Source: Streptomyces fuscichromogenes
GTDB taxonomy: Bacteria; Actinomycetota; Actinomycetes; Streptomycetales; Streptomycetaceae
Assembly (NCBI RefSeq): GCF_014645815.1
Contig: NZ_BMML01000003.1
Span: 372,001-436,000, forward strand
Length of the DNA stretch: 64,000 nucleotides
Direction of reading: 5' to 3'
Shown: in pieces, positions 15,776 to 24,273 of the stretch
Position numbering within the stretch: the first letter of the stretch is position 1
Layout: every line of letters begins with the position of its first letter
Notes under the pieces: generated by a model
The model's input: the letters and a program-made list of their open reading frames with translations, nothing else
What the model was told of the DNA's origin: nothing
The model's database searches: none
Position numbers and translations under genes: made by a program

Positions 15776-16489
15776 TCACACGAAACTGTACGGGGGCAGA
15801 GGTCCGCGCAGTCGGACCTCGCACTCCTCGCCCAGTTGGTTGGCCAGGCTGATCCCCGTGGCCAGGAACATCTCCTCCTTGTCCGCTCGGACCAGGAAGG
15901 AGACGCTGAGGAAGTCATGGCCGCCGGGGAGCGAGAGGCTCTCGTCGAACACGTACGGGCGCAGCGCCTCGACGATGCCCTTGGCGAGAGCCTGTTGTCG
16001 CGCATCGGCTTCCTGCGCGACCAGTTCGCCGAGCGCGAGTGACATCTGCGGGGTACCGGACCCGCTCCGCAGGACGGTGTTGAGTTCGCGAGCCTCGTCG
16101 GACTCCAGCAGGATCCGGCGCAAGAGCGCTTCCTCTTCCCATGAGCACTTCAGGTTGTACTCGGTGGCGCCTTCCAGGCTCCGCAACCGTTCCTGGTATT
16201 CGTCCGCCCTGTCCTCCAGAGCCGCCCGAACGGTTTCGTCGCTGTCGGCCGTCATGCCGAACCGCAGCGGCAGCACGGCACCGTCGGCCATCAGCCGCTC
16301 CTGGACCTCCTGGTGAGCCAGGACGTCACGCCGCCTGGGACGCAGGTCCTCGGGCGCGTCACTGACGACCGCACACAGAACTCCGGCGGTCACCGTGCGC
16401 AGCGTGCCGGGAGGATCACCGACGCCGTGCAGACCGTCCAGCTTTGTCGGGTGGTCGTTCGAGGTGATGGAGTACACGTAGACGGCCAT
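15776..16489 (-). CDS. gvpF: Gas vesicle protein GvpF
   Basis: The ATG at 16489 gives 237 residues. The GvpF/L core is clear: MAVYVYSITSNDHPTKLDGL, central AVLPLRFGMTADSDETVRAAL, a helical stretch (QALAKGIVEALRPYVF) and the C-terminal GPLPPYSFV. GvpF contacts GvpA during vesicle assembly. It starts 3 bases after the gvpA stop, so translation is probably coupled. The upstream frame overlapping gvpA is a shadow and was not used. Confidence 0.93.
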   Translation of the reverse strand: MAVYVYSITSNDHPTKLDGLHGVGDPPGTLRTVTAGVLCAVVSDAPEDLRPRRRDVLAHQEVQERLMADGAVLPLRFGMTADSDETVRAALEDRADEYQERLRSLEGATEYNLKCSWEEEALLRRILLESDEARELNTVLRSGSGTPQMSLALGELVAQEADARQQALAKGIVEALRPYVFDESLSLPGGHDFLSVSFLVRADKEEMFLATGISLANQLGEECEVRLRGPLPPYSFV

Positions 16490-16491
16490 GG

Positions 16492-16983
16492 TCACTCCCT
16501 CGGTCGCCGGGAGGCCGTTCTGGCCTGTCGACGACGCCGCTGCCGGGGCTCCTCCTCGTATTCGGGTTCCTCCTGGGCACCTTCGCCGTCCTCGTCCGCG
16601 TCGTACTCCTCTTCCGCGTTTTCTTCCTCGTCGTCGCCGGTCAGGGTGTTCCTGACGGCCTCCACAGCGCCGGTCAGGGCTCCCTTGGCCTTGCCTTCGG
16701 CCCCGCCCTCGGTGACCTCGCCGACGAGGTCGGTGAGCTGGGTGGGCTGTTTGCTGCCTGATTCGAGGTCGAGGCGGTTGCACGCCTCGGCGAAGCGGAG
16801 ATAGGTGTCCACGCTGGCTACGACGATGCGGGCGTCGATCTTGAGTATCTCGATGCCGACGAGAGACACACGGACGAAGACGTCGATGACGAGGCCGCGG
16901 TCGAGAATCAGATCCAGGACGTCGTACAGGCTGCTCGTGCTGCCGCGCGACAGGCTCGTTCCGCCCTGTGGCACCACAGTCAT
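16492..16983 (-). CDS. gvpA: Gas vesicle major structural protein GvpA with charged C-terminal extension
   Basis: The ATG at 16983 has a strong GGGAGG site and gives 163 residues. The GvpA core ([45 protein letters not shown], ~18-62) is followed by an ~100-residue tail with a very acidic stretch and an Arg-rich end ([17 protein letters not shown]). Cyanobacterial GvpA is ~70 residues, so most of this tail is additional; longer GvpA proteins occur in Streptomyces. The alternating acidic/basic tail resembles those of the two divergent neighbours (17525 and 18341), hinting at a common partner or assembly role. Confidence 0.92.
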   Translation of the reverse strand: MTVVPQGGTSLSRGSTSSLYDVLDLILDRGLVIDVFVRVSLVGIEILKIDARIVVASVDTYLRFAEACNRLDLESGSKQPTQLTDLVGEVTEGGAEGKAKGALTGAVEAVRNTLTGDDEEENAEEEYDADEDGEGAQEEPEYEEEPRQRRRRQARTASRRPRE

Positions 16984-17014
16984 GGCGCCTCCCTTCGCCG
17001 CCCCCTGGTGTGCG

Positions 17015-17377
17015 TCAGCGGCGCCGGTCGATCTGACCCCGCGTGTAACGGCGGGTCCGTTCGTACGCCAGCAGCTCACCTCCCGCACTCAGCGTCACGT
17101 GGTAGGTGCCGAGCACACTGGTGGTCTCCGGGACTCGCTCCAGTTCGAGTACCTCGACATCCGCTTCCCACCCGTCCTCGGTCGGTTTTATTGCCGAGAC
17201 CGACTCGGGGGTGCGCCCGAGGAGCTCCTCCAGCTGCCCCGCGGCGGAGCGCATGGCCCAGGCCGCCGAGTGGCCGGCGGGTTTTCGCGAACTGCCGCTG
17301 CGGGCGCGGTGCACGGTGTCGTCACTGCGGGAGGGGCGCCTGCCACTCCCCGTGCCGTTCTTGTCTGACGCGGGCAT
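17015..17377 (-). CDS. gvpO: Gas vesicle protein GvpO
   Basis: The ATG at 17377 with GGAG eight bases upstream gives 120 residues. A basic, disordered N-terminus is followed by the GvpO domain: [44 protein letters not shown] and [15 protein letters not shown]. GvpO is the first gene of the actinobacterial gvp operon and is proposed to aid expression or assembly. It is divergent from the charged-protein gene at 17525 across a 147-base AT-richer region. A start 13 codons upstream is possible but has no better ribosome site. Confidence 0.9.
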   Translation of the reverse strand: MPASDKNGTGSGRRPSRSDDTVHRARSGSSRKPAGHSAAWAMRSAAGQLEELLGRTPESVSAIKPTEDGWEADVEVLELERVPETTSVLGTYHVTLSAGGELLAYERTRRYTRGQIDRRR

Positions 17378-17420
17378 GTTCCCAACTCCGTCGCTGGAGC
17401 GGTACTCCGCTATCACTCAA

Positions 17421-17443
17421 ATGTACAATTTCACCATATACAT
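17421..17443. promoter_or_regulatory. AT-rich divergent promoter region of the gas-vesicle island
   Basis: Between gvpO and the plus-strand gene at 17525 the base composition drops sharply in GC (about 17415-17452). An interrupted dyad ATGTA-N13-TACAT spans 17421-17443. I cannot assign convincing -10/-35 elements or a sigma-B match; this is only a likely promoter/operator zone for both transcripts. Confidence 0.35.
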
Positions 17444-17524
17444 CTTGAAAGTGTGCCGCGACGGGCCGATGGCGGCCGGGCGCCGCCGTGCGACCGTGCA
17501 GCGGCTCGCCGGAGGGAATGATCG

Positions 17525-18337
17525 ATGAACGATTCGACGAAGATCGCTCTCGCTGCCGCAGTCGCAGGTGGCTACGTCCTCGGCCGGGCCAAGAAGGGAA
17601 GGCTCGCCTTCGGTCTGGCCACCTACATCGCGGGCCGCCGCTTCGGCCTCGAACCGCAGCAACTGCTCACCGAGGGGCTGCGCAAGCTGCAGGAGATTCC
17701 CCAGGTCGCGGACCTCAACGAGCAGGTGCGTGGCGAGTTCAAGGACGCCGGCCGGAAGGCTCTCGTCGCGGCCGCCGACCGCAAACTCGCTGACCTCGCG
17801 GACGCGTTGCACGAGCGGACGGCACGCGTCGGAAGCGAGAAGGAAGAGGGCGGCGAGGAAGAGGAGGACGAGGAGTACGAGCCGGAGGAGGCGGAAGAGT
17901 ACGAGGACGAGGAGGCGGAAGAGGAAGAGGAAGAGGAGCCCGAGGAGGAAGAACCGGAGGAAGAGGAGGAAGAGGAGGCGCCCAGGGCCAAGAGGCTGAC
18001 GTCCAGGCGCCGTCGGCCCGGTCACCGGGCCGAGGACGCCACCGAAGAGACGCCCCGCCGCCGTACGGCCAAGCGCCCGTCCGCGCGCTCCACGCCTCGC
18101 AAGGCGACACCGCACAAGAGCGCCGCCAAGAAGGCGCAGCCGGCGAAGAAGGCAGCCCCGAAGAGGGCCGCTCCCGCGAGGAAGACCGCGGCGAAGAGGA
18201 CCGCGGCTCCGGCGAGGAAGGCCACGGCGAAGAAGACCGCCGCGCCGCCCCGGAAGACCGCGGCGAAGAAGGCCGCTGCCAGGAAGACCACGCCGAAGAC
18301 GGCGACGGCCAAAAAGGCGTCCACGCGCAGGAGGTAG
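17525..18337 (+). CDS. Histone-H1-like, acidic/basic low-complexity protein of the gas-vesicle island
   Basis: The 270-residue protein has three parts. An N-terminal folded-looking region (~1-100, KIALAAAVAGGYVLGRAKKG) is followed by a strongly acidic Glu/Asp run (~102-157). A long Lys/Ala/Pro/Arg tail (~160-270, motifs such as KKAAPKRAAPARKTAAK) resembles bacterial histone-H1-like and HupS-type tails. Such proteins recur next to actinobacterial gvp clusters, sometimes annotated as DNA-binding or histone-like. Its ATG has a GGAGGG site. It is followed three bases later by the SRPBCC gene, so they form an operon divergent from gvpO. Confidence 0.85.
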   Translation: MNDSTKIALAAAVAGGYVLGRAKKGRLAFGLATYIAGRRFGLEPQQLLTEGLRKLQEIPQVADLNEQVRGEFKDAGRKALVAAADRKLADLADALHERTARVGSEKEEGGEEEEDEEYEPEEAEEYEDEEAEEEEEEEPEEEEPEEEEEEEAPRAKRLTSRRRRPGHRAEDATEETPRRRTAKRPSARSTPRKATPHKSAAKKAQPAKKAAPKRAAPARKTAAKRTAAPARKATAKKTAAPPRKTAAKKAAARKTTPKTATAKKASTRRR

Positions 18338-18340
18338 GCC

Positions 18341-19300
18341 ATGGTCAGGACGGCGCAGAAGACCGCGCAGGCCGAACTCTCCGGCCTGGACCGGTTGCGC
18401 GACGAACTCGTCGACTACCTCGGTGCGCAGATGGAGCATCTCGCGGACGTGGCAGGCGACAAAGTAGGGGATCTCACCGACCAGTTGGCGGACGTGGCCG
18501 ACAACGGCGGCGTTCTGCCGAAAGTCGGCGCCCGTGTCCTCCAGGGGGACTCACCGATCAAAGCTCTCATCGGTGAGAAGGCGAAAAGCATCAAGGACAG
18601 CGCGGTCGAGAAGGTTTCGAGCCTGTTCGGCGGCGGCAAGGGCCGCAAGTCCGGCACTCCCAAGGTCACGACCATCATCGAGCACCTGGACGTGGGTGTC
18701 CCCGTCCGTGTCGCCTACGACCACTGGACCCGGTTCGAGAAGTTCAGCTCCTTCGCCAAAGGCGTGCGCAGTGTGTCGCAGGGGGACGAGACCAGCAGCG
18801 ACTGGAAGGTGAAGGTGGGCCCGTCCACGCGTTCCTGGAAGGCCACCGTCCAGGAACAGATCCCGGACGAGCGCATCGTGTGGACTTCGGACGGCGCCAA
18901 AGGCAGCACCAAGGGATGCGTCAGTTTCCATGAACTGACGCCCACGCTCACGCACATCGTGCTCGTCGTCGAGTACTACCCTTCGGGCCTCTTCGAGAAG
19001 ACGGGCAACCTCTGGCGTGCCCAGGGCCGTCGACTGCGGCTCGACGCCAAGCACTTCCAGCGCTACGTCACCCTCTCCGACGAGGAAGCCGACGGCTGGC
19101 GCGGGGAAATCCGCGACGGCGAGGTCGTGCGCACGCACGAGGAGGCGCTGGAGGAGGAAGAGGCGGAGTACGAAGAGGAAGAGCCCGAGGAGGAACCCGG
19201 CGAAGAAGGGGAGGAGGCGCCGGAGGACGAGTATCCCGAAGCGGAGGACGAGTACGAAGACGAGGCCGAGGGGGAAGAGGACGAGGACGAGGAAGCATGA
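18341..19300 (+). CDS. SRPBCC family (polyketide cyclase/dehydrase-like) protein with acidic tail
   Basis: The 319-residue protein has a helical N-terminus (~1-100: LDRLRDELVDYLGAQMEHLA), an SRPBCC domain (~110-245: TTIIEHLDVGVPVRVAYDHW, RFEKFSSFAKGVRSVSQ, ERIVWTSDGAKGSTKGCVSF, THIVLVVEYYPSGLFEKTGN) and a very acidic C-terminal tail (~255-319). It is a common companion of Streptomyces gvp loci. A lipid- or membrane-related role is conceivable for the SRPBCC fold but not shown. The N-terminal charge and the acidic tail mirror its operon partner at 17525. Confidence 0.88.
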   Translation: MVRTAQKTAQAELSGLDRLRDELVDYLGAQMEHLADVAGDKVGDLTDQLADVADNGGVLPKVGARVLQGDSPIKALIGEKAKSIKDSAVEKVSSLFGGGKGRKSGTPKVTTIIEHLDVGVPVRVAYDHWTRFEKFSSFAKGVRSVSQGDETSSDWKVKVGPSTRSWKATVQEQIPDERIVWTSDGAKGSTKGCVSFHELTPTLTHIVLVVEYYPSGLFEKTGNLWRAQGRRLRLDAKHFQRYVTLSDEEADGWRGEIRDGEVVRTHEEALEEEEAEYEEEEPEEEPGEEGEEAPEDEYPEAEDEYEDEAEGEEDEDEEA

Positions 19301-19370
19301 AGTCCACCGAAGGCGTGCGCCCCTCCGGCCGAGCAGATGCTCCCTCGCGGTGACACCCGGCCCGCTGGAC

Positions 19371-19388
19371 CGCTCGCTCCGGCGAGCG
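19371..19388 (+). terminator. Short hairpin after the gas-vesicle partner operon
   Basis: CGCTCGC-TCCG-GCGAGCG forms a 7-bp GC-rich stem with a tetraloop 70 bases beyond the stop at 19300. No T-run follows. From 19389 to 19524 I see no gene. Confidence 0.45.
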
Positions 19389-19524
19389 CCGGGCATCACG
19401 TCGGCCGTGCGGGGATATCCGAGATGACGGATCGTCACATATGTGCACGCGTCATGCTCGTAGCGCTCGCCATGGTGCCTCGCGTGGCCAAGAACGCGGG
19501 TGCCGGAGAGGCGGGAGGCAGCGG

Positions 19525-19686
19525 TCAGGAGGATTCTCCCGTCGGGGACTCGGGCGCGTCCTTCGCCTTGGCCTTGTCCCGGACATCCCGCGGTGTGGGT
19601 GCGGTGACGTTCCGCTGCTCCGCCGACCGTCGCCGCGTCTCGTCGTCGGCCGGATGAGGTGTTTTCCTGGCACCGGGGGTCTTCAT
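19525..19686 (-). CDS. Small hydrophilic hypothetical protein
   Basis: An ATG with GGAG six bases upstream gives 53 residues, highly charged and disorder-prone (MKTPGARKTPHPADDETRRR; DVRDKAKAKDAPESPTGESS). I do not recognise the family. It lies about 70 bases downstream of the catalase gene on the same strand and may be co-transcribed with it, like other tiny stress proteins nearby. Confidence 0.5.
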   Translation of the reverse strand: MKTPGARKTPHPADDETRRRSAEQRNVTAPTPRDVRDKAKAKDAPESPTGESS

Positions 19687-19755
19687 GACGTTCTCCGCTC
19701 TCTGGTTTCGGGTTCGCGGGCTGTGGCGCTGGACGTGCACGCAGCCGATGGGCCC

Positions 19756-21204
19756 TTACGCCCGCACGCCGTCGGCGATGCGCTTGCCGATGGTTTCGTC
19801 GATGTTCGCCCAGTACGCGAGGGCGCGTTCGAGGACCGGCTCACTCACTCCGTCGAGGAGGTGCCCCACGACGTTGTCGACCAGACGGTCGCGGGCCGCG
19901 TCGTCCATGACCTCGCGTACCAGCGTGCCGGGCTGTCCCCAGTCGTCGTCCTCCGGGTGGGAGACGTACGCGGCACGGGTGATCTCGCCGTCCGCTTCCC
20001 AGCCGGGCGGGGTTCCGTGACGGGCCGTGTCGGCGGCCGGGCCGCCCTTGGAGTTCGGGGCATAGACGGGGTCGGTCGTCCTGCGGTAGGCCATCGCGCC
20101 GTCCTTGGAGTAGGTGTGGACGTCGACGACGGGTGCGTTGACGGGAAGCTGCTGGTAGTTGGTACCGATCCGGTGGCGGTGGGCGTCCGCGTAGGAGAAC
20201 AGCCGGGCCAGCAGCATCCGGTCAGGACTCGGACCGATGCCGGGGACGAGGTTGTTCGGCTGGAAGGCCGCCTGCTCGATCTCGGCGTGGTGGTCGGTCG
20301 GGTTGCGGTCGAGCGTCATACGGCCGACCGGGACGAGCGGGTAGTCGCGGTGCGGCCATACCTTGGTGAGGTCGAAGGGGTTGAACCGGTAGTCCGCCGC
20401 GTCCTCGTACGGCATGACCTGCACATGGAGTGTCCAGCTGGGAAACTCCCCGTCACGGATGTGCTCGAAGAGGTCACGCGTGTGGTAATCCGTGTCGGCG
20501 GCGGCCATCTGATCGGCCTCGTGCTGGGTGAAGAATTCGATGCCCTGGTCCGTCTTGAAGTGGTACTTCACCCAGAACCGCTCGCCGTCGGCGTTGATCC
20601 ACAGGTACGTGTGCGACGAGTACCCGTTCATATGGCGCCACGTACGCGGAATTCCACGGTCGCCCATCAGCCAGGTGACCTGGTGGGCGGACTCCGGGGA
20701 GAGCGTCCAGAAGTCCCACTGCATGTCGTGGTCGCGCAGGTTGTTGTCCGCGCGGCGCTTCTGGGACCGGATGAAGTGCTGGAACTTCATCGGATCCTTG
20801 ACGAAGAAGACCGGTGTGTTGTTGCCGACCATGTCGTAATTGCCTTCGGTGGTGTAGAACTTCACCGCGAAGCCGCGCGGGTCACGCCAGGTGTCCGGGC
20901 TGCCTCGTTCACCCGCCACGGTCGAGAACCGGATGACCAGGTCGGTGCGCGTACCCGGCTGGAACACGGCCGCCTTGGTGTAGCCGCTCACGTCGTGGGT
21001 CACTTCGAAGTGACCGAAGGCGCCGCTTCCCTTCGCATGCGGCTGGCGCTCGGGAATCCGCTCGCGGTTGAACTGCGCCATCTGCTCGATCAGGTAGGCG
21101 TCCTGCAGGAGGACCGGACCTCCGGGCCCGACGGTCAGTGAATGTTCGTCGCTCTCCACCGGAGCACCTGAGTCGGTTGTGGTGGCGGTGTGGATCTCCG
21201 TCAT
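19756..21204 (-). CDS. Monofunctional heme catalase (clade 3, small subunit)
   Basis: The 482-residue protein is a typical small-subunit catalase decomposing hydrogen peroxide. The distal His is H56 in [16 protein letters not shown], the catalytic Asn lies in [12 protein letters not shown] (N128), and the proximal heme Tyr is in [12 protein letters not shown]. Further signatures are [20 protein letters not shown] and the NADPH-binding-type region. No signal peptide is visible. A GTTT-N14-GGGTCA sequence upstream is one base off the Streptomyces sigma-B consensus, so stress-sigma control is plausible. Confidence 0.96.
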   Translation of the reverse strand: MTEIHTATTTDSGAPVESDEHSLTVGPGGPVLLQDAYLIEQMAQFNRERIPERQPHAKGSGAFGHFEVTHDVSGYTKAAVFQPGTRTDLVIRFSTVAGERGSPDTWRDPRGFAVKFYTTEGNYDMVGNNTPVFFVKDPMKFQHFIRSQKRRADNNLRDHDMQWDFWTLSPESAHQVTWLMGDRGIPRTWRHMNGYSSHTYLWINADGERFWVKYHFKTDQGIEFFTQHEADQMAAADTDYHTRDLFEHIRDGEFPSWTLHVQVMPYEDAADYRFNPFDLTKVWPHRDYPLVPVGRMTLDRNPTDHHAEIEQAAFQPNNLVPGIGPSPDRMLLARLFSYADAHRHRIGTNYQQLPVNAPVVDVHTYSKDGAMAYRRTTDPVYAPNSKGGPAADTARHGTPPGWEADGEITRAAYVSHPEDDDWGQPGTLVREVMDDAARDRLVDNVVGHLLDGVSEPVLERALAYWANIDETIGKRIADGVRA

Positions 21205-21261
21205 GACATTCCTCCTTACGTCGGGCCTCGCAGCCGGTCCTTCAGGGGCCCATAAGGCGCG

Positions 21262-21285
21262 TGACCCTGGACAGCCGCGTCAAAC
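21262..21285 (-). promoter_or_regulatory. Possible sigma-B-type promoter of the catalase gene
   Basis: Read on the minus strand, GTTT (21285-21282) and GGGTCA (21267-21262) are separated by 14 bases. The Streptomyces sigma-B consensus is GNNT-N14-16-GGGTAC/T, so the -10 differs by one position. The catalase ATG is about 58 bases downstream. Confidence 0.4.
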
Positions 21286-21334
21286 GTCCTCCGGGCGACG
21301 GATCAGGCGGAGAAAAGCCGGCCCGCGTGCCTCC

Positions 21335-21358
21335 GATTATTCGAGGCAAAGGGGGTAC
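21335..21358 (+). promoter_or_regulatory. Sigma-B-type promoter upstream of the 21398 gene
   Basis: GATT (21335-21338), then 14 bases, then GGGTAC (21353-21358) matches the Streptomyces sigma-B family consensus GNNT-N14-16-GGGTAC/T exactly. The ATG lies 40 bases downstream with GAAGGGAGG as ribosome site. Confidence 0.65.
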
Positions 21359-21397
21359 TCGGTAAAGCATCGATCAACAGGAAGGGAGGTCGGTCGG

Positions 21398-21955
21398 ATG
21401 TCTACCAGCACGCTTCTGGCGATCGTCATTCCCATCGCGGTGGTCGTCGTGCTGATCGTCCCGGCTCTCGTTCTCTCCCGGCGGCGCCGGGCTCTGCGCG
21501 AGCGGTTCGGTCCGGAGTACGAACGGACGGTCGACGACGCGGACAGCAGGCTCGCCGCCGAGCGCGAACTCGGCGCACGCCAGAAACGCCATGAGAAGCT
21601 CGACATCAAACCGCTGCCCGACAGGGTCCGCGAGCGCTATGCCCGGGACTGGGACGATGTGCAGCACGAGTTCGTGGACCGGCCTGAGGACGCTGTGCAC
21701 GACGCGGACCGGCTGGTGACCTCGCTGATGGAGGAACGCGGCTATCCCACCGGCAGTTACGACCAACAGCTCAAGGATCTCTCCGTGGAACACGGTCGCA
21801 CCCTTGAGCACTACCGGGCCGCTCACGAGATCGACATGCTGAGCACGGGCCATCAGGCCACGACCGAACAACTGCGCAGCGCCATGGTGCACTACCGGGC
21901 GCTGTTCGACGAACTCCTGCTCGACGGCGGCCAGACGCGCCATGTCACGGCCTGA
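21398..21955 (+). CDS. Membrane-anchored hypothetical stress protein
   Basis: The 185-residue protein has one N-terminal transmembrane helix (LLAIVIPIAVVVVLIVPALVL, ~5-26), a basic stop-transfer RRRRALRERFG and a soluble, charged helical domain ending DELLLDGGQ. It resembles widespread Streptomyces proteins sometimes called secreted or membrane proteins, whose function is unknown. The ATG at 21398 is chosen for its ribosome site and because a sigma-B-type promoter sits directly upstream. Divergent from catalase, which also has a sigma-B-like promoter, it fits a general-stress block. Confidence 0.75.
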   Translation: MSTSTLLAIVIPIAVVVVLIVPALVLSRRRRALRERFGPEYERTVDDADSRLAAERELGARQKRHEKLDIKPLPDRVRERYARDWDDVQHEFVDRPEDAVHDADRLVTSLMEERGYPTGSYDQQLKDLSVEHGRTLEHYRAAHEIDMLSTGHQATTEQLRSAMVHYRALFDELLLDGGQTRHVTA

Positions 21956-22171
21956 CACCCGAGCGGACGGGAACCGACGGACACGGAGCCGACACGCGTC
22001 GCGACGACACACCGCACGCCGCTGACGCCTGACCGGCCATCGGTCACCTCGTGCGGCCTCCCGAGGCCGGCACAGCTCCGGACAGCACCTCGCCGCCCGA
22101 TACCGCAACTACCGCCGTGCAGGCCCCGGACAGCCTGGTCGCGCGCGTGGACACCGGACGGGCGGCCCTCA

Positions 22172-22222
22172 ACCCACAACCATCCCCTCGACCCACAACC
22201 ATCCCCTCGACCCACAACCATC
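22172..22222. repeat. 19-bp tandem repeat, 2.7 copies
   Basis: ACCCACAACCATCCCCTCG is repeated at 22172-22190 and 22191-22209, with a 13-base partial copy after that. It lies in the leader of the DUF6131 gene. No function is evident. Confidence 0.8.
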
Positions 22223-22260
22223 AGCGGCCGACACGTCGGCCCGAGAGAGAGGAGAAGGCC

Positions 22261-22416
22261 GTGATCGCCGTCGGCGTCATCCTGCTCGTCCTCGGATTCG
22301 TCTTCAATATCGGCTTCCTGTGGACGATCGGGATCATCCTGCTCGTGATCGGACTCGTCCTGTTCGTGCTCGGCTCGGCCGGCCACGCCGTCGCCGGCCG
22401 ACGTCACTACTGGTAG
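22261..22416 (+). CDS. DUF6131 family small membrane protein
   Basis: A GTG start after GAGAGGAGAAGG gives 51 residues, with two hydrophobic helices joined by a short turn (IAVGVILLVLGFVFNIGFLW; IGIILLVIGLVLFVLGSAG) and the conserved end GRRHYW. This is the DUF6131 pattern common in actinobacteria. It is a tiny integral membrane protein of unknown role, lying among stress-type genes. Confidence 0.85.
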   Translation: MIAVGVILLVLGFVFNIGFLWTIGIILLVIGLVLFVLGSAGHAVAGRRHYW

Positions 22417-22465
22417 CCCGCACCCGCGTCGGATCACGTCCCGCCTCTGTGTCCGGAGGAGCACT

Positions 22466-22792
22466 ATGCCTGCTGGATCGAGTTCCAAGCGCGAACGACA
22501 GTACGAACACATCAAGAAGAGCGCCCAGGACCGGGGCGAGACCGCCGAGCGGGCCAAGGAGATCGCCGCACGGACGGTCAACAAGGAGCGCGCGAGGTCG
22601 GGCGAGTCGAAGACCGCCGGCCGGGCCTCCATCCGGGACCCGTTGTCCGCCTACCAGCGTGGCGGGCAGCGCTCCCACAGCGGTGCGCAAGGACCGACCA
22701 GGGACCAGCTGTACGAGGAGGCCAGGAAGCGGAACATCCATGGTCGCTCCTCGATGACCAAGAAGCAGTTGGCGAACGCCCTGGGCCGTTGA
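22466..22792 (+). CDS. Plasmid-stabilisation-like / Rho_N-motif small basic protein
   Basis: The 108-residue protein is highly charged: MPAGSSSKRERQYEHIKKSA, ETAERAKEIAARTVNKERAR, and a C-terminal TRDQLYEEARKRNIHGRSSM-TKKQLANAL that resembles the Rho_N/SAP-like helix-extension-helix. Streptomyces homologues are often labelled plasmid stabilisation protein, a name without proven function. A nucleic-acid-binding role is plausible. The ATG has CGGAGGAG upstream. It follows the DUF6131 gene by 50 bases. Confidence 0.8.
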   Translation: MPAGSSSKRERQYEHIKKSAQDRGETAERAKEIAARTVNKERARSGESKTAGRASIRDPLSAYQRGGQRSHSGAQGPTRDQLYEEARKRNIHGRSSMTKKQLANALGR

Positions 22793-22951
22793 GGAAGCGC
22801 GGCTCCCGCGTTCGTGCGCGCTATGCCGGCCACCCCGGTGAACAGGTGACACGCGGAGAGAAGATGAAGTGCCGTGACCGCCCAGAAGCCGCTCGTGCGC
22901 AGGGCCGAAACGGTCTGCGCGAGGGCCGGTCACCTCCGGGGCGAGCGGCGC

Positions 22952-23728
22952 CTACGCGTGCTCCTGGCGCGAACACCTGGTCTGCCGCAGGGGCCGACCC
23001 TGCGGGGCGCCGCCGGTGTTCCGGGCCCGGGCGACGGCCATCGTGAGCTGCCGCTGGAGCTGATCCGGCAGCGAGATCCCCTGCTCCACGGCGGCCACCA
23101 CGTCCCTGGCCAGCCGGTGCAGCTTGGTATTGGTGTTCTGCGAGGCCGTGACCAGCGCCTCCCATGCCTCATCCGGGTGCAGGCCGAAGGACGCCATGAG
23201 GATTCCGCGGGCCAGGTCTATGTCCGGCCTGGTCCGCATCGCACGCCGCAGCTGCACGACCTCGACCTGGAGGAGCCCGTCGTCCACGCCCGCGCCGCTC
23301 CCGCCCTGCGCGCGGGGTCCGTCGGTGGACGAGCCGATGTCATCGGGCGCCGGCAAGAAGAGGGCGTAGGTCTCCGTGACGGTCAGCAAGCGTTCGACAA
23401 CCGGGCTTGCGGCGGTCACGATGACGGCCTTCCCGTCGTGCATCGCCTGACGGCGAACGGCCAGCAGAACGTTGAGTGCGGAGCAGTCCGCGAATGCCAT
23501 GCCGCCCAGGTCCAGGTCGATTCCCTCGGCCGACCTGGCGAGGGCGAGGGTGAGTGCGTGGCGCAGGTCCTGACTGTTGTCGAGGCAGAACTCCCCGCTC
23601 ACTGCGACCTTCACCCGGACACCGTCCGGTCCCGTCCGCACCAGCAGCGCGGTGGCCGACGGAAGCGACGCAGGGCGTACGACCGCGCCCCCACTCGTAC
23701 ACGGAGCGTCGTAGGGCGGTTTGATCAT
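22952..23728 (-). CDS. STAS (anti-sigma antagonist-like) plus ANTAR domain regulator
   Basis: The ATG at 23728 (GGAGGAGG upstream) gives 258 residues. An STAS domain (~30-125) includes the antagonist phospho-site region FADCSALNVLLAVRRQ. An ANTAR RNA-binding domain (~155-210) includes LRRAMRTRPDIDLARGILM and the LHPDEAWEALVTASQNTNTKL helix. STAS proteins take part in partner switching with anti-sigma kinases, and ANTAR domains act on nascent RNA as antiterminators. The combination links stress-sigma signalling to RNA-level control and fits the surrounding stress island. A GTG at 23743 is an alternative start. The last ~25 residues are basic and divergent. Confidence 0.88.
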   Translation of the reverse strand: MIKPPYDAPCTSGGAVVRPASLPSATALLVRTGPDGVRVKVAVSGEFCLDNSQDLRHALTLALARSAEGIDLDLGGMAFADCSALNVLLAVRRQAMHDGKAVIVTAASPVVERLLTVTETYALFLPAPDDIGSSTDGPRAQGGSGAGVDDGLLQVEVVQLRRAMRTRPDIDLARGILMASFGLHPDEAWEALVTASQNTNTKLHRLARDVVAAVEQGISLPDQLQRQLTMAVARARNTGGAPQGRPLRQTRCSRQEHA

Positions 23729-23783
23729 CGTCGCCTCCTCCACGTCTCCTTCTCCAGGCTCTTACGCCCCAACTGATACGTCA

Positions 23784-23826
23784 AGATAAACGTGAATATC
23801 TTTTCATGCTTTTGTGTGCATGAAAA
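23784..23826. promoter_or_regulatory. AT-rich dyads in the divergent promoter of the ANTAR and winged-helix genes
   Basis: A perfect inverted repeat TTTTCATGC (23801-23809) / GCATGAAAA (23818-23826) with an 8-base loop lies 20 bases before the winged-helix ATG. A second dyad AGATA (23784-23788) / TATCT (23797-23801) abuts it. The local AT-richness is unusual for this DNA. This is the natural operator candidate for the winged-helix protein encoded at 23847. Confidence 0.6.
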
Positions 23827-23846
23827 AGCAGCCGTAGGATTTGGCC

Positions 23847-24197
23847 ATGCCGGAAGTCGATGGAGTGCCCGAGCCGCATACGGGATGGACGTTCGTGACC
23901 AATCACGCGCGGGTCCTGGCGAGCATCGCCGACAACCACAACGCGCGGATCCGGGACATCGCCGCCCGCTGCCGGCTCACCGAACGTGCCGTCCAGAAGA
24001 TCATCTCGGATCTGGAGCAGGACGGTTACCTCTCCCACACCCGCAGCGGACGCACCAACCACTACCAGATCGACCCGAGCAAGATCCTGCGCCATCCGGC
24101 CGAGGCCGGGCTCACGGTGGCTTCCCTGCTGTCGATGCTGGTGAGGGCCGAGGTCGAACGCCAGGGCACGGTCGAGCAGGCCCAAGCCGACTTCTGA
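23847..24197 (+). CDS. Winged helix-turn-helix (MarR-like) regulator
   Basis: The ATG at 23847 gives 116 residues. The winged helix reads IADNHNARIRDIAARCRLTERAVQKIISDLEQDGYLSHTRSGRTNHYQI (~27-76), followed by a helical C-terminus for dimerisation (VASLLSMLVRAEVER). A TTG two codons upstream is an alternative start. It is divergent from the STAS-ANTAR gene across an AT-rich stretch carrying strong dyads, so autoregulation and control of the ANTAR gene are likely. The signal it senses is unknown; no ligand domain is present. Confidence 0.85.
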   Translation: MPEVDGVPEPHTGWTFVTNHARVLASIADNHNARIRDIAARCRLTERAVQKIISDLEQDGYLSHTRSGRTNHYQIDPSKILRHPAEAGLTVASLLSMLVRAEVERQGTVEQAQADF

Positions 24198-24273
24198 GCC
24201 CCGCCCGGTCGGTGGGTGAGACCCGGAAACCCCGGGTCACGGTGGAGCCCCGCACACCGCCGGCCGCCGGTGC

